Shown piece by piece: positions 43,918 to 55,053 of a stretch of 64,000 nucleotides of DNA. Source of the DNA: Prevotella sp. GTDB taxonomy: Bacteria > Bacteroidota > Bacteroidia > Bacteroidales > Bacteroidaceae. Location: positions 23,966-87,965 of the forward strand of contig JAFVGZ010000039.1 in the NCBI GenBank assembly GCA_017478025.1. The letters are read 5' to 3'. Within the stretch, counting starts at the first letter, position 1, and each line of letters starts with the position of its first letter. Below the pieces are notes generated by a model that saw nothing but the letters and a program-made list of their open reading frames with translations, did no database searches and had not been told where the DNA came from. The position numbers and the translations under genes were made by a program.

Positions 43918-44334
43918 TTATTTCTTCAGCAGATCCCTAATCTCCATCAACAGCTTCTCCTCTGCCGTTGGTTCTGGAGCCGCAGGTGCTTCAGGCTCAG
44001 CAGGCTTTTCCTTCTTAAGGGAATTGATACCCTTTACCAGCAGGAATACACAGAGCGCGATAATCAGGAAATCAATCAGCGTCTGAATGAAATTACCATA
44101 GTTGATGGTGGCAGGAGCCAACTCAACACCTTCAAGCACCACTTTAGGCAACTCAAACTTCAAATCTGTGAAGTTCACGCCACCGATAAGGTATCCAATA
44201 GGAGGCATGATGATGTCATCAACGATACTTGAAACGATTTTGCCAAAGGCACCGCCGATGATCACACCGACAGCCATATCAACTGCATTACCTTTGACTG
44301 CAAACTCTTTAAATTCTTGAATAAATGAACCCAT
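43918..44334 (-). CDS. mscL: large-conductance mechanosensitive channel
   Basis: MscL opens under membrane tension to release solutes during osmotic downshock. The 138-aa protein has TM1 with [36 protein letters not shown]2 [21 protein letters not shown], and a cytoplasmic helix after a proline/alanine-rich linker ([21 protein letters not shown]). It is alone in the leftward direction, with a -7 box about 40 bp upstream and a terminator after it. Confidence 0.97.
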   Translation of the reverse strand: MGSFIQEFKEFAVKGNAVDMAVGVIIGGAFGKIVSSIVDDIIMPPIGYLIGGVNFTDLKFELPKVVLEGVELAPATINYGNFIQTLIDFLIIALCVFLLVKGINSLKKEKPAEPEAPAAPEPTAEEKLLMEIRDLLKK

Positions 44335-44372
44335 AAAATTGATATTAATTAAAAGATTAATTTATTTGAGTG

Positions 44373-44380
44373 CAAAGGTA
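44373..44380 (-). promoter_or_regulatory. -7 box for mscL
   Basis: The minus strand reads TACCTTTG, 39-46 bp before the mscL start. Confidence 0.6.
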
Positions 44381-44424
44381 ATGTTTTTTTCTCAATAAAC
44401 TAATGATATTTGCAAAAAAAAATG

Positions 44425-44432
44425 TAATTTTG
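44425..44432 (+). promoter_or_regulatory. probable -7 box for gap
   Basis: TAATTTTG lies 62 bp upstream of the gap ATG. A TTTG at 44409-44412 is too close for a -33 element, so assignment is weaker. Confidence 0.45.
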
Positions 44433-44494
44433 CGTCGCAAAAAGATTAAAGACAGGTTTTTACCGATAATAAAACAATTTAAATCGTAAAGAAA

Positions 44495-45517
44495 ATGACA
44501 AAAGTAGCAATTAACGGCTTTGGCCGTATTGGTCGTCTCGCTTTCCGTCAGATGTTTGAGGCTGAGGGTTACGAGGTTGTAGCAATCAACGATTTGACAT
44601 CTCCAAAGATGCTCGCTCACCTGCTCAAGTATGACACCGCTCAGGGTGGTTTCTGTGGCAAGTTCGGCGAGAACAAGCACACCGTAGAGGCTACAGAAGA
44701 TTCTATCATCGTTGATGGTAAGGAAATCAAGATTTCTGCTGAGGCTGATGCAACAAAGTGCCCATGGGCTGCCAACGACGTTGACGTAGTTCTCGAGTGC
44801 ACAGGTTTCTACACATCTAAGGCTAAGGCTGAGGCTCACCTCCAGGCTGGTGCTAAGAAGGTAGTTATCTCTGCTCCTGCAGGCAACGACCTCCCAACCA
44901 TCGTTTACAACGTAAACCACAACACTCTTACCGCTGACGATAAGATTATCTCTGCTGCATCATGCACCACTAACTGTCTCGCTCCTATGACAAAGGCGCT
45001 TAACGACTTTGCTCCAATCCAGAGCGGTATCATGACAACAGTACACGCTTACACAGGTGACCAGATGATTCTCGACGGTCCTCAGCGTAAGGGTGACGTA
45101 CAGCGCGCACGTGCTGGTGCTCAGAACATCGTACCTAACTCAACAGGTGCTGCTAAGGCTATCGGCCTCGTAATTCCTGAGCTGAACGGTAAGCTCATCG
45201 GTGCTGCACAGCGCGTACCAACTCCAACAGGTTCTACAACTATCCTGCACGCTGTTGTTAAGGGTGAGGTAGCTGTTGAGGACATCAACGCTGCTATGAA
45301 GGCTGCTGCTAACGAGAGCTTCGGCTATACAGAGGAGAAGCTTGTTTCTTCTGACATCATCGGCATGAAGTTTGGTTCACTCTTCGACGCTAACCAGACT
45401 ATGGTAAGCAAGATCGGTGACGGCAACTCTCTCGTACAGGTTGTTTCTTGGTATGACAACGAGAACTCTTACACTTCTCAGATGGTTCGCACTATCAAGT
45501 ACTTCTCTGAGATCTAA
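44495..45517 (+). CDS. gap: glyceraldehyde-3-phosphate dehydrogenase
   Basis: The glycolytic enzyme that oxidises glyceraldehyde-3-phosphate with NAD. The 340-aa protein has the Rossmann start [15 protein letters not shown] and the catalytic Cys in [13 protein letters not shown]. Codon use differs from its neighbours, being strongly biased to GCT, CTC, AAG, ATC and TCT, as expected of a very highly expressed gene. It is monocistronic, with a strong terminator. Confidence 0.98.
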   Translation: MTKVAINGFGRIGRLAFRQMFEAEGYEVVAINDLTSPKMLAHLLKYDTAQGGFCGKFGENKHTVEATEDSIIVDGKEIKISAEADATKCPWAANDVDVVLECTGFYTSKAKAEAHLQAGAKKVVISAPAGNDLPTIVYNVNHNTLTADDKIISAASCTTNCLAPMTKALNDFAPIQSGIMTTVHAYTGDQMILDGPQRKGDVQRARAGAQNIVPNSTGAAKAIGLVIPELNGKLIGAAQRVPTPTGSTTILHAVVKGEVAVEDINAAMKAAANESFGYTEEKLVSSDIIGMKFGSLFDANQTMVSKIGDGNSLVQVVSWYDNENSYTSQMVRTIKYFSEI

Positions 45518-45544
45518 ATCTCAGCTGAATAGTTTATACTAAAT

Positions 45545-45595
45545 ACGATAGCGTCTGGCATTTACGTGTCAGACGCTATTTATTTATAAGCATAG
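45545..45595 (+). terminator. intrinsic terminator after gap
   Basis: ATAGCGTCTG (45548-45557) pairs with CAGACGCTAT (45570-45579) around a 12-nt loop, followed by TTATTTAT. It lies 30 bp after the gap stop codon. Confidence 0.85.
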
Positions 45596-45642
45596 CATGA
45601 GGGTAGGGTTATGAGACTATAGGCATTAATAGTTTTGGGGTA

Positions 45643-45701
45643 AAAGTTAAGGGTCAGGTTAAGGTTAAGGTTAAAGTTAAAGTTAAGGTTAAGGTTAAAG
45701 T
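45643..45701. repeat. GGTTAA/AGTTAA hexanucleotide repeat
   Basis: About ten copies of the 6-bp units GGTTAA and AGTTAA, telomere-like in appearance, between gap and the endonuclease/phosphatase family gene. A simple slippage tract; no ORF. Confidence 0.85.
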
Positions 45702-45713
45702 AAAAAAAACTTA

Positions 45714-46808
45714 CTACCTTTCTATCTTCAGCACTAACGGAAGGTGATCGCTTACACCACCATTATACATTGTCCCGCGATATGTTCGCTTGGGTTTTAG
45801 AACTCCATGGGCATCCAGCTCTAAGAGCCAATCTCTGTCGAAAATATTGCATTGAGTCACTTTGGATGCTATGGAAGGCGATACAAGAATATGGTCCAAA
45901 CTACCCCACTCGCCTTGAAAATAATATGTGCCATGAACATGTGTCCTGTTCTCGTTATATCCTTTAGCATCTTTTGAGATGTGACACAGCCTTTCGCTTA
46001 GATTCTTCAACGACTCGTTATATGAATAGTCATTAAAGTCACCCGCCACAATGATATTTGCCGAAGGGTCATCTGCAAGCAAAGAATCCACATGATGTGC
46101 CACAGTATTGCTCACCAACATGCGATAAGGCCGCGTCTTCATCTCTCCAGAACTGCGAGAAGGAGCGTGCAAAGCAAAGACATGAAGTTTCTCGCCCGCG
46201 CGCGTCGTACCTTTTATATATAATATGTCACGTGTGGGCACAAAGCCACGAAGAGAATCGACACGTATGCTGAAAAATGTATCGGGCCTAAAGGTCAGAG
46301 GATTGTAAAGTATTGACACATCTACGCCTCTCGGGTCCTCGGATTGGGTTATTACATATCTATAGCCGGCAGAACGCAAAAGGCTGCGGCGGGTAAGCGA
46401 AACGATGACCGAGTCATTCTCCACCTCACAAAGTACTATCACATCAGGAATGTGGAACTTCGTATAATCAACTTTGCTTTCATTGGGCTCACCAATCTCA
46501 TGCAATACCCTTGCGATGTCATTTACCTTTTTCCTGTAGCGTTTCCAAGTCCATCTTCTATCTCCATCAGGAAGAAACTCATGGTCATTCTTCAGGGTAT
46601 CGTGCCTGCAGTCAAAGAGGTTCTCCACATTATATGTAACGAAAGTAAACGCAGACGGTTCCTCTGCCACAGCGGGTAACACACAAAACACGCCGCAAAG
46701 GATAACAAATACTTTGACTACAAACTGTCTGCAATCGTCACACGACTGTGAGATATGAGCCAATGACTGAAACATGGAAATCATGAAGGGCATCATTGGT
46801 CTTTCCAA
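45714..46808 (-). CDS. endonuclease/exonuclease/phosphatase family protein, exported
   Basis: A 364-aa protein of the DNase I-like superfamily. The motifs are TYNVENLFDCRHD, VIVLCEVEN, HAPSR, AGDFND and WGSLDHILVSP...VSDHLPLVL, giving the full set of metal- and phosphate-binding residues. A hydrophobic segment (about 31-48) followed by VAEEPSAF suggests a signal peptide, so translation may begin at an internal Met. It overlaps the end of trkH by 16 bp and is the last gene of the asd operon. The substrate is unknown (nucleic acid or lipid phosphate). Confidence 0.88.
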   Translation of the reverse strand: MERPMMPFMISMFQSLAHISQSCDDCRQFVVKVFVILCGVFCVLPAVAEEPSAFTFVTYNVENLFDCRHDTLKNDHEFLPDGDRRWTWKRYRKKVNDIARVLHEIGEPNESKVDYTKFHIPDVIVLCEVENDSVIVSLTRRSLLRSAGYRYVITQSEDPRGVDVSILYNPLTFRPDTFFSIRVDSLRGFVPTRDILYIKGTTRAGEKLHVFALHAPSRSSGEMKTRPYRMLVSNTVAHHVDSLLADDPSANIIVAGDFNDYSYNESLKNLSERLCHISKDAKGYNENRTHVHGTYYFQGEWGSLDHILVSPSIASKVTQCNIFDRDWLLELDAHGVLKPKRTYRGTMYNGGVSDHLPLVLKIER

Positions 46809-48250
46809 TAGGCGGGAGTGAAGATTATGAGCACAGACAGCAATTCAAGTCTTCCCATAAGCATGAGAAGAGAGCATATCCACTTAGCAAAGTCAGGGAG
46901 ATGATCCCACGACATCACAGGTCCTATCTCTGTGCCCAATGTGGGACCTACGTTGCTCAAAGTTGATATGGTTATCGTTATTGCATTGGTATTGTCAACT
47001 CCTGCGAGCACCATAACTGTTGCACAAAAGATGCAAAGCAGACAATAAACGGTAAGGAACGCCAATAGCGTGACCCGTTGTTGCATCGGTACATTAACAC
47101 TTCCTATACGAAGCGGGAGAACGGCCTTAGGGTGCAACATCTGTCGAAACTCGTTGAGCACAACCTTGTAAAGCATCGACACACGGATGCATTTGAAACC
47201 GCCGCTGGTGCTACCTGCACAACCTCCGCAAAACATACATACTGCCAATATAATCCACGTGACATGCGGCCACTGTGCTGCATCATCGTTGAATAAGCCC
47301 GTTGTGGTTATGAATGAAACTACCTGATAGAGCGCGCATCTCAGCGCTTTCTCAAAAGTGTAGTCGTTACAATGCATCAGGAGCAGCATTATTATAACCG
47401 TAAACACCGTTGTGAGAAGGAGATAACTACGCAGTTCCGCATTATATATCAGTCCCTTTATTTCGCCTTTGGTAACAAGTTTGAACAGGAGTATGAAGTT
47501 TATGCCTGAGATGAAACAGAAGAAAGTGGAGACATACTCCAAAGTGTGGGAGTTAAAGAATTCTATGCTGTCATTGTGTGTGGCAAATCCTCCTGTCGCA
47601 ATGGTTGTCATAGAGTAATTCACGCTGTCAAACCAGTCCATTCCGAGACACTTGAACGTTATCATGCAGATAATGGTAAGCATGAGGAATATGGTCCAAA
47701 TACTCTTTGCCGACGTAGAAAGCCTGGGATGCAGCTTGGTTCTTATCGGTCCTGTTGCTTCGGCAGAGAACACCTTGACCGGTCCGCCCACCAATGACGG
47801 CAGAATGGCTACGGTGAAGAACACTATCCCCAAACCGCCGATCCATTGCGTAAATGTGCGCCAGAAGAGTATGGCATGCGGGAGATGCTCTACATCGTCA
47901 AGTATTGTGGCTCCTGTGGTAGTAAATCCCGACATCGTCTCAAAATATGCGTTGGTGAAGCCGGGGATATATCCGCCTATAAGATATGGCAGCGACCCGA
48001 ACAGGCTGAACACCACCCATGTGAGTGTAACAACCATAAAGGAGTCACGCCGGCTCATGTTGTTTGAAGCGTTACGTCCGTGGTATCTGAGTATATATGC
48101 CGTCATTTGTACTATAAGGATAGACACCGTGAACGACAGCATGTCATCCTCACCATAAAAAATAGAGATGATGAGGCATACTATCATGAACATGGACTCC
48201 AGAAATAGGAGCGAGCCTAAAATCTTCAGTATGAGACGGTAGTTGAGCAA
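46793..48250 (-). CDS. trkH: Trk potassium uptake membrane subunit
   Basis: A 485-aa TrkH/TrkG channel subunit that imports potassium. It has four pseudo-repeated pore motifs, including TMSGFTTTGATIL and MTTIATGGFATH. The protein has about ten hydrophobic helices. It lies 1 bp after trkA, so the ring-forming regulatory subunit and the channel are made together, and overlaps the downstream phosphatase-family gene by 16 bp. Confidence 0.95.
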   Translation of the reverse strand: MLNYRLILKILGSLLFLESMFMIVCLIISIFYGEDDMLSFTVSILIVQMTAYILRYHGRNASNNMSRRDSFMVVTLTWVVFSLFGSLPYLIGGYIPGFTNAYFETMSGFTTTGATILDDVEHLPHAILFWRTFTQWIGGLGIVFFTVAILPSLVGGPVKVFSAEATGPIRTKLHPRLSTSAKSIWTIFLMLTIICMITFKCLGMDWFDSVNYSMTTIATGGFATHNDSIEFFNSHTLEYVSTFFCFISGINFILLFKLVTKGEIKGLIYNAELRSYLLLTTVFTVIIMLLLMHCNDYTFEKALRCALYQVVSFITTTGLFNDDAAQWPHVTWIILAVCMFCGGCAGSTSGGFKCIRVSMLYKVVLNEFRQMLHPKAVLPLRIGSVNVPMQQRVTLLAFLTVYCLLCIFCATVMVLAGVDNTNAITITISTLSNVGPTLGTEIGPVMSWDHLPDFAKWICSLLMLMGRLELLSVLIIFTPAYWKDQ

Positions 48251-48251
48251 A

Positions 48252-49592
48252 TTATTCGAAAAATTTTTGTATTCGTGTGATGTCTGCGTTGTGGCTGAAC
48301 GCCATAACTATATCTCCAGGCTGTATCTGCGTAGAACCTGAAATGAGTATTCCCTCTCCATTTCTTACGAGTCCGCCAAGAGTGATACCCTTAGGCAATC
48401 CTAACTCATAGATTTTCTTCTTCGTAATACGCGAACCGGGCTTAGCCGTAAACTCTGCTACATCGGCTCTGGCCTGCATGAGGAAGCGCACGTTGCTGGC
48501 CTTACCCTCGAGCAGCATTTCATAGATACGCGATGCCGCTATGGCCTTCTTGTTGATAATTGTGCCTATATCAAGACTCTCGGCCATATCTATGTAGTCT
48601 ATGTTTTCCACTACAGCGACAGTCTTTCTGACCCCGTTACGCTTTGCTGCCAGGCACGCCAGTATGTTTGTTTCGCTGCTACCCGTCAGAGCCACAAAAG
48701 CCTGCATGCTTCTCAGCCCCTCCTCCTGCAGCAGCTCCGTGTCACGCGCATCACCGTTTATGATATAGTCATTACGCTTCAGTATATCGTTGAGGCGTTC
48801 GCAACGCTCTGCGTCTGCCTCTATTATCTTATACTTCATATACTCAGGCATAGTGATGGCCGTGCGCACAGCTGTCTTTCCACCACCCATGATCATCACG
48901 TTCGATACGTCTTCGTAGTTTTCCTTTCCCACTACTCTACGCACTACCGGGATGTTCTGCGGCGTGGTCATGAAGTAGGCTATATCATAAAGTCTCAGTA
49001 CGTCATTACCTCCTGGTATGATTGTTTCTTCACCTCTTTTTATAGCTACTATATGATAAGGGTCATCGGCACCCACAAGTTCCTTCAGCGGTTTATCCAG
49101 GATAAGACAGGTTTCTCTCAACTTTATGCCAAGCATGATGAGCGCGCCGCCATAAACATCCCAACGCTGTCTGACCCAAGACATCTTCAAGCCGTTGATG
49201 ATATCCTGTGCTGCCAGCATCTCGGGATAGATGACGGCATCAATACCCATACGTTTAAGTATCTTTTCATTATCCGCCTTAGCATACTCATACTCCTCCA
49301 CCTTTGCCATCGTACGCTTGGCACCGAGACTTTTGGCCAGAGCGCAGGCACACATATTCACCTCCTGGTCATGCGTGACAGCAATAAAGAGATCGGCATC
49401 GTCTGTGTTTATCTCCTTCAGAGCTTTGATGGATATCGGTGAATCATTCATCGTAAGTACATCCAGATCAGGATTGATGCTCTGCAAAGCCTCCTCATCT
49501 GTATCGATGATTGTGATTTCCTCACCCGCACGACTCAACAGCGAGGCGAGGTAATTACCTATGGCATACGCGCCTGCTATTATAACTTTCAT
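48252..49592 (-). CDS. trkA: Trk system regulatory subunit TrkA
   Basis: A 446-aa peripheral subunit that gates TrkH with NAD(H). It has two RCK (TrkA-N plus TrkA-C) units: the first starts [22 protein letters not shown] and the second at about 230 ([15 protein letters not shown]). The first dinucleotide loop reads GAYAIG rather than GxGxxG, so the first Rossmann site may have weaker nucleotide binding. It overlaps the start of the dxs reading frame end by 4 bp. Confidence 0.95.
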   Translation of the reverse strand: MKVIIAGAYAIGNYLASLLSRAGEEITIIDTDEEALQSINPDLDVLTMNDSPISIKALKEINTDDADLFIAVTHDQEVNMCACALAKSLGAKRTMAKVEEYEYAKADNEKILKRMGIDAVIYPEMLAAQDIINGLKMSWVRQRWDVYGGALIMLGIKLRETCLILDKPLKELVGADDPYHIVAIKRGEETIIPGGNDVLRLYDIAYFMTTPQNIPVVRRVVGKENYEDVSNVMIMGGGKTAVRTAITMPEYMKYKIIEADAERCERLNDILKRNDYIINGDARDTELLQEEGLRSMQAFVALTGSSETNILACLAAKRNGVRKTVAVVENIDYIDMAESLDIGTIINKKAIAASRIYEMLLEGKASNVRFLMQARADVAEFTAKPGSRITKKKIYELGLPKGITLGGLVRNGEGILISGSTQIQPGDIVMAFSHNADITRIQKFFE

Positions 49593-51475
49593 TGGATTAG
49601 GGTTTTAATTATTCCGTCAACATCTATTCCTACTGCATGCTGCAGCTGGTCAACTGTTCCGTGCTCCACAAACACATCGTCTGGCATACCGAGCCTAATA
49701 ACCTCTACACCATACCCGTGTTCTGTCATGTATTCTGCTACAGCAGAACCCAAGCCGCCGCTTCTCACGCCGTCTTCTATCGTCACTACCCGCTTGAATT
49801 TCTTTCCTACCTCTTCAAGGATAGTTACATCCAACGGCTTAAGGAATCTCATATCATAGTGTGCCACAGACAGTTCGCCACCCTGTTCCCGCAGTTTCTC
49901 TATGGCCTTCGTCACATTGTTGCCTATATGTCCTATTGACAGTACTGCAACATCCTCGCCTTCTTTCAGGCATCTTCCCTTACCTATGGCGAGAGCCTCA
50001 AAGGGGCAATGCCAGTCTATCTTCACTCCTCGCCCTCTGGGGTAACGTATAACAAACGGTCCCTGTTCCTTCAGCTGGGCCGTGTACATCATGTTCCTCA
50101 GTTCGTGCTCGTTCATCGGAGCGCATATTGTCAGATTGGGAATAGGACGCAGGGCGGCAAGGTCAAAGGCTCCGTGATGCGTAGCACCGTCTTCGCCCAC
50201 TATGCCAGCACGGTCCAGGCAGAACACGACGTTCAGTTTCTCTATGGCAACGTCATGAATGATATTGTCGTATGCTCGCTGGGCAAAGGCGCTGTAGATA
50301 TTGCAGAAAGGCTGCAATCCCTCCTTGGCCATTCCTCCCGAGAAAGTCACGGCGTGTCCTTCGGCTATGCCCACGTCAAAGCCTCTCTCCGGCATCACGT
50401 TCATCAGTTTGTTCATCGAGCATCCCGTTGGCATCGCAGGAGTCACACCTACTATCCTGGGATTCGAAGTAGCCAATTCTACCAATGTCTCTCCAAACAC
50501 ATCCTGATACTTCGGCGGCATATTTGAATCTGAGGACTCTATACGCTCACCCGTTTCGGGGTCAAATTTCCCGGGAGCATGCCATATCGTAGCATGTTCT
50601 TCTGCAGGCTTATACCCCTTGCCTTTGACCGTATGCAGATGCAGCAGCTTCGGGCCTGTCATTTCTTTCAGCTGCCTCAAGATTCTGACAAGTTCCTGCA
50701 CGTTGTGTCCGTCTATAGGGCCGATATAGCGGATATTCATGCCCTCAAAGATGTTCTGCTGGTCAGACAGAGCCGACTTCACAGCATTTGAGAAGCGTAT
50801 CACCGCCTTCTTTCTTGCCTCATCCAGCATTCCGTGACGCCTGAGCCATTGGGCTGCCTTGTTGCGCCAGTGGTTATAGGACTCGTTGGTGCTGAGCGAG
50901 AGCAGATACTGCTTCATTCCACCCACACTACGGTCTATCGACATATTGTTGTCGTTCAGTATGATAAGCAGGTCATTAGGCGACGATGACACATTGTTCA
51001 ATCCCTCAAAGGCCAGACCTCCGCTCATAGAGCCGTCGCCTATTACTGCCACCACTTTGCGGCTGCGACCCATCATCGTGTCTGCTACAGCCATTCCCAG
51101 GGCTGCCGAGATGCTGTTGGATGCGTGTCCGCACGTGAACGAGTCATACTCACTCTCCGATGGGCAGGGGAACGGATGCAACCCGCCCAACTTCCGGTTT
51201 GTAGAAAATCTCTCACGCCGTCCGGTCAGTATCTTGTGTCCGTAAGCCTGATGTCCCACATCCCATACGATTCTGTCTTCAGGCGTATTGAAGACATAAT
51301 GCAGAGCTACTGTCAACTCCGTCACGCCCAGCGATGAGGCCAGATGTCCCGGATTGACCGACAGCTCTTTAACTATATCATCTCTTAACTCTGTACACAC
51401 ATCCGCCAGAGCCTCCACAGGTAGTTTGCGGAGGTCTGACGGATATTGTATGCTGTTAAGATATTTGTATTCCAC
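49589..51475 (-). CDS. dxs: 1-deoxy-D-xylulose-5-phosphate synthase
   Basis: The first enzyme of the non-mevalonate isoprenoid pathway; it condenses pyruvate and glyceraldehyde-3-phosphate with thiamine diphosphate. The 628-aa protein has the TPP-binding [16 protein letters not shown] and the transketolase-like [20 protein letters not shown] region. It lies 2 bp after asd and overlaps trkA by 4 bp, so it is within one leftward operon. Confidence 0.97.
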   Translation of the reverse strand: MEYKYLNSIQYPSDLRKLPVEALADVCTELRDDIVKELSVNPGHLASSLGVTELTVALHYVFNTPEDRIVWDVGHQAYGHKILTGRRERFSTNRKLGGLHPFPCPSESEYDSFTCGHASNSISAALGMAVADTMMGRSRKVVAVIGDGSMSGGLAFEGLNNVSSSPNDLLIILNDNNMSIDRSVGGMKQYLLSLSTNESYNHWRNKAAQWLRRHGMLDEARKKAVIRFSNAVKSALSDQQNIFEGMNIRYIGPIDGHNVQELVRILRQLKEMTGPKLLHLHTVKGKGYKPAEEHATIWHAPGKFDPETGERIESSDSNMPPKYQDVFGETLVELATSNPRIVGVTPAMPTGCSMNKLMNVMPERGFDVGIAEGHAVTFSGGMAKEGLQPFCNIYSAFAQRAYDNIIHDVAIEKLNVVFCLDRAGIVGEDGATHHGAFDLAALRPIPNLTICAPMNEHELRNMMYTAQLKEQGPFVIRYPRGRGVKIDWHCPFEALAIGKGRCLKEGEDVAVLSIGHIGNNVTKAIEKLREQGGELSVAHYDMRFLKPLDVTILEEVGKKFKRVVTIEDGVRSGGLGSAVAEYMTEHGYGVEVIRLGMPDDVFVEHGTVDQLQHAVGIDVDGIIKTLIQ

Positions 51476-51477
51476 CT

Positions 51478-52536
51478 TTACTTTACGTTACCTACGCTGA
51501 TGAGGTATTCTGCTATCTGCACAGCATTGAGTGCTGCGCCCTTCTTTATCTGGTCACCTGAGAGCCAGAAGGTCAGACCGTTGTCGTTAGCCAGATCCTG
51601 GCGCACACGTCCCACATATACATCATCCTTACCTGCTGTATAGAGTGGCATTGGGTAAGGCAGGCCTTCCATTGTCTCCTTGGTTGCGTCAGGATTAGCC
51701 TTAGCGCCCACCTTCTTAGGGTCGTCTATCAGGGTCACACCCTTAGCATTACGCAGAGCCTCCTGTGCAGCCTCTACGCTGATAGGCTCGTCGGTCTCAA
51801 TCCACACAGCCTCAGAGTGAGCACGAAGCGATGAGATACGCACACACATAGCAGAGCAACGGGCATCCGTATGCATTATCTTACGTGTCTCATTAAACAT
51901 CTTCATCTCCTCCTTCGTATATCCGTTATCCTGGAATACGTCTATCTGAGGTATCACGTTGTATGCCAGCTGATAAGCGAACTTGTTTACAGTAGGCTGT
52001 TCGTCATTGGCCAGCTCCTTATACTGCTGCTTCAGCTCTGCCATAGCCGCAGCACCGGCACCTGAGGCTGACTGGTAGGATGCGATGTGAATTCGGTTGA
52101 TGTGTGACAGTTTCTCCAGCGGCTGCAGGCAGACTACCATCATTATAGTGGTACAGTTAGGATTAGCTATGATACCGCGTGGACGGTTCAGCGCATCCTC
52201 GGCATTACACTCAGGAACTACCAATGGCACATCCTCATCCATACGGAAAGCGCTGGAATTATCAATCATCACAGCGCCATACTTTGTGATGTCCTCACAG
52301 AATTCCTTTGATGTGCCTGCACCAGCAGAGGTGAACGCGATGTCCACATCCTTGAAGTCATCGTTGTGCTGCAGAAGTTTCACCTCATACTCCTTTCCGC
52401 GGAAGGTGTACTTCGTGCCGGCACTACGCTGAGAACCGAACAATACTAATTCATCCAAAGGAAAATTCCTTTCATCCAATACACGCAGGAACTCCTGCCC
52501 TACGGCGCCACTTGCGCCAACAATTGCTACTTTCAT
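51478..52536 (-). CDS. asd: aspartate-semialdehyde dehydrogenase
   Basis: Makes aspartate-4-semialdehyde for lysine, diaminopimelate, threonine and methionine. The 352-aa protein has the NADP loop [10 protein letters not shown] and the catalytic Cys in NPNCTTIMM, followed by the YQSASGAG segment. It is the first gene of the asd-dxs-trkA-trkH-phosphatase-family operon and has a -7 box about 110 bp upstream. Confidence 0.97.
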   Translation of the reverse strand: MKVAIVGASGAVGQEFLRVLDERNFPLDELVLFGSQRSAGTKYTFRGKEYEVKLLQHNDDFKDVDIAFTSAGAGTSKEFCEDITKYGAVMIDNSSAFRMDEDVPLVVPECNAEDALNRPRGIIANPNCTTIMMVVCLQPLEKLSHINRIHIASYQSASGAGAAAMAELKQQYKELANDEQPTVNKFAYQLAYNVIPQIDVFQDNGYTKEEMKMFNETRKIMHTDARCSAMCVRISSLRAHSEAVWIETDEPISVEAAQEALRNAKGVTLIDDPKKVGAKANPDATKETMEGLPYPMPLYTAGKDDVYVGRVRQDLANDNGLTFWLSGDQIKKGAALNAVQIAEYLISVGNVK

Positions 52537-52643
52537 TTTCTTTCTTTATTTGAGTTTCTATTTTTCTTTACTTTCTCATCTTAGGAGACCTTTACATCTC
52601 CCTTTTCCGCTTTTTTATTCTCTTTTACGGCTATTACAAGATG

Positions 52644-52651
52644 CAAAAGTA
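52644..52651 (-). promoter_or_regulatory. -7 box for the asd operon
   Basis: The minus strand reads TACTTTTG, 108-115 bp before the asd start. Confidence 0.5.
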
Positions 52652-52755
52652 CAAAAAAATGTTTAATTATTAGCACATATCGTTTTTTTTTTGCAATTTT
52701 GCAGAAATTTTTGTGAAATAAGACAAGCACAAACTCATAATATACCCGCAAAACC

Positions 52756-55017
52756 TTGAGCAGTCTTCCCATAACAAACCCCACGATGGTGTTTTTCACC
52801 GTACTCATCATTATCCTTTTTGCGCCGATAGTGATGAGCAAGTTACGCATCCCTCACATCATCGGTATGGTGCTTGCCGGAGTCCTTATCGGTCCCTACG
52901 GGCTTAACGTCCTTGAGCGCGATGCCAGCTTCGAGTTGTTCGGCAAGGTGGGACTGCTATACATCATGTTCCTCGCAGGCCTGGAGACAGACATACAGAA
53001 CCTGCGGCAGAACATTCGCAAGGTGGGCATTTTCGGACTTATGACCTTCCTTGTGCCGTTCGTGCTGATGTATATCGTGTCCATAGAGATACTTCACTAC
53101 AGCCCTATGGCATCTCTGCTCCTCAGCTGCATCATGTCCACCAACACCCTCATCGCCTACCCCATCGTGACACGTTACGGACTGCAGCGCCATCAAGCCT
53201 CCACCATCTCGGTGGGAGCCACCATGCTCTCCCTGCTGATATCGCTGATTGTGATAGCCGCCATAGCAGGCTCTTTCCAGTCAGCCACACCTCCCTCATC
53301 CATCATCCCTCACCCCTCACCCACCATCCCCGCAGCCACCGTTCCCGATGGTTCCCCATCGGGTTCCATCCTCGCCTCTCTTCTCTCATCCATCACCCCT
53401 CATCCATCATCCCCCCTCTACTGGCTGTTCTTTGCCCTGAAGTTCATCGTTTATTGTGTTACACTAATTTATCTGATACCTATCGTAACTCGTTGGTTCC
53501 TGCGGCGTTATAGCGACTCCATAATGCAGTTCATCTTCATTCTCGCTACTATGTTTTTTAGTGCTGCCGTGTGTGAGTTGATAGGCATCGAGGGTATCTT
53601 CGGGGCTTTCTTCAGCGGCCTCATCCTGAACCGCTTCATCCCTACCCTCTCCCCTCTGATGAACCGCATAGAGTTCATTGGCAACGCGCTCTTCATCCCC
53701 TATTTCCTTATCGGAGTGGGAATGCTCATAGACCTGTCGCCACTCTTTGGCAACAGTCCCACAGGCAAGGTGTCGCTCATCTTCACCGTCCTCGTTATTG
53801 TCATCATCGGCACGGCGGGCAAGGCACTTGCAGCCTATCTGGCATGCATCTCCCTGAAACTCCCCTGGAAGGACGGCCACCTGATGTTCGGACTCACATC
53901 GGCTCATGCCGCAGCAGCCATCGCCATAGTGATGATTGGCATGCGCCTCCCTATGCCCGACGGAACGTTCCTCATAGGCGATGATACGCTGAACGGCGTT
54001 GTCATCATGATACTTTTCACCTGTATCATATCCACAATCGTGACAGACCACGCAGCCCGCAGCATCGCCCTCGACGACCGCGAACTGATAATGCGCAACA
54101 ACGATGGGGACGATGAGAAGATACTCGTACCGGTGAAGTATCCCGAGACCTGCCACACTCTCATCACGCTTGCCGCCATGATGCGAAACCCTCAGTTGGA
54201 GCGCGGACTGATAGCCCTCAACGTGGTGTATGACGATACCGACGCGGAGCAGAATCAGCAACGTGGACGCAGGCTCCTTGACGATGTCGCAAAGCAGGCT
54301 GCCGATATGGACGTGAAGGTGCAGACGCAGGTTAGGCTTGCCACTAATATAGGCAACGGTATCAAACACGCTTTCAGGGAGTTTGACTGTTCTGAAGTAA
54401 TCTTTGGTGTACATATCCACGACAACTCCTCACGCGTCTTCTGGGGTGACTTTGCGCAGTCTGTTTTCAATGGCCTCACGCGCCAGATCACTATAGCCCG
54501 TTGCGTGCAGCCGCTCTCCACGCTTCGTGCCTTCCATGTGGCGGTACCGTCGCGTGCGGAATACGAACCCGGTTTCCATCGTTGGATAGAACGTCTGTCG
54601 AGGATTGCCACAGCCCTGCAGACACGTATTGTCTTTCATGGAAGGGTGGAGAGCCTTGAGCTCATAGATCGTTATGTCACGGCTCACCACAAGAGCCTGC
54701 GCGCAGAATACATCTCTATGCCCAAGTGGCACGGAGTAGTAGATCTGATGCAACAGGTACAGGAAGACGAGATGCTGGTTGTGATAACAGCCCGCCAGGG
54801 AACCGTCTCATACAAGGCGGCTTTGGAACATCTGCCGGAAGAGCTCACGGAGTTCTACAAAGGCAGAAACCTCATGATCATCTTCCCCGACCAGTTCGGT
54901 CCGGCACCAGACACCATCACCTTCGCCACAGCCCAACACAAGGAGCAGCGCTCCGCATATCAGGAGCTCATCATCCTTTGGCACCGCCTCAAGCGCAAAT
55001 GGCGCTCCAAGAAATGA
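52756..55017 (+). CDS. CPA2-type cation:proton antiporter with tandem USP-like domains
   Basis: A 753-aa membrane protein. The N-terminal antiporter domain (about 10-430, some 12 hydrophobic helices) starts FFTVLIIILFAPIVMSKLRIP and includes GIEGIFGAFFSGLILNR and the SAHAAAAIAIVMIG segment, as in CPA2/KefB relatives. Residues about 470-750 contain universal-stress-like alpha/beta domains. The TTG start (52756) gives MSSLPITNPT; an in-frame ATG at 52786 is an alternative. A Pro/Ser-rich insertion (about 176-218) separates two helices. Sodium or potassium exchange is inferred. Confidence 0.87.
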   Translation: MSSLPITNPTMVFFTVLIIILFAPIVMSKLRIPHIIGMVLAGVLIGPYGLNVLERDASFELFGKVGLLYIMFLAGLETDIQNLRQNIRKVGIFGLMTFLVPFVLMYIVSIEILHYSPMASLLLSCIMSTNTLIAYPIVTRYGLQRHQASTISVGATMLSLLISLIVIAAIAGSFQSATPPSSIIPHPSPTIPAATVPDGSPSGSILASLLSSITPHPSSPLYWLFFALKFIVYCVTLIYLIPIVTRWFLRRYSDSIMQFIFILATMFFSAAVCELIGIEGIFGAFFSGLILNRFIPTLSPLMNRIEFIGNALFIPYFLIGVGMLIDLSPLFGNSPTGKVSLIFTVLVIVIIGTAGKALAAYLACISLKLPWKDGHLMFGLTSAHAAAAIAIVMIGMRLPMPDGTFLIGDDTLNGVVIMILFTCIISTIVTDHAARSIALDDRELIMRNNDGDDEKILVPVKYPETCHTLITLAAMMRNPQLERGLIALNVVYDDTDAEQNQQRGRRLLDDVAKQAADMDVKVQTQVRLATNIGNGIKHAFREFDCSEVIFGVHIHDNSSRVFWGDFAQSVFNGLTRQITIARCVQPLSTLRAFHVAVPSRAEYEPGFHRWIERLSRIATALQTRIVFHGRVESLELIDRYVTAHHKSLRAEYISMPKWHGVVDLMQQVQEDEMLVVITARQGTVSYKAALEHLPEELTEFYKGRNLMIIFPDQFGPAPDTITFATAQHKEQRSAYQELIILWHRLKRKWRSKK
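53276..53410 (+). repeat. in-frame repeat-derived insertion within the antiporter gene
   Basis: A 130-bp CATCCATCATCCCTCACCCC-type segment encodes the Pro/Ser-rich loop. It contains a perfect inverted repeat CCCGATGG-TTCC-CCATCGGG (53344-53363). Its complement (GATGAGAGATGAGGGATG words) resembles intergenic repeats such as 13479-13507, so an intergenic-type element appears to have entered the gene without breaking the frame. Confidence 0.6.
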
Positions 55018-55053
55018 CGTTTGAAGGAAATTCCGTGTTTTTTCTCGAGGATT

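Noticed and set aside
45643-45701. Telomere-like or origin-related repeat
   Set aside because: The GGTTAA repeats are short and irregular; no replication genes lie near. A simple slippage tract is enough.
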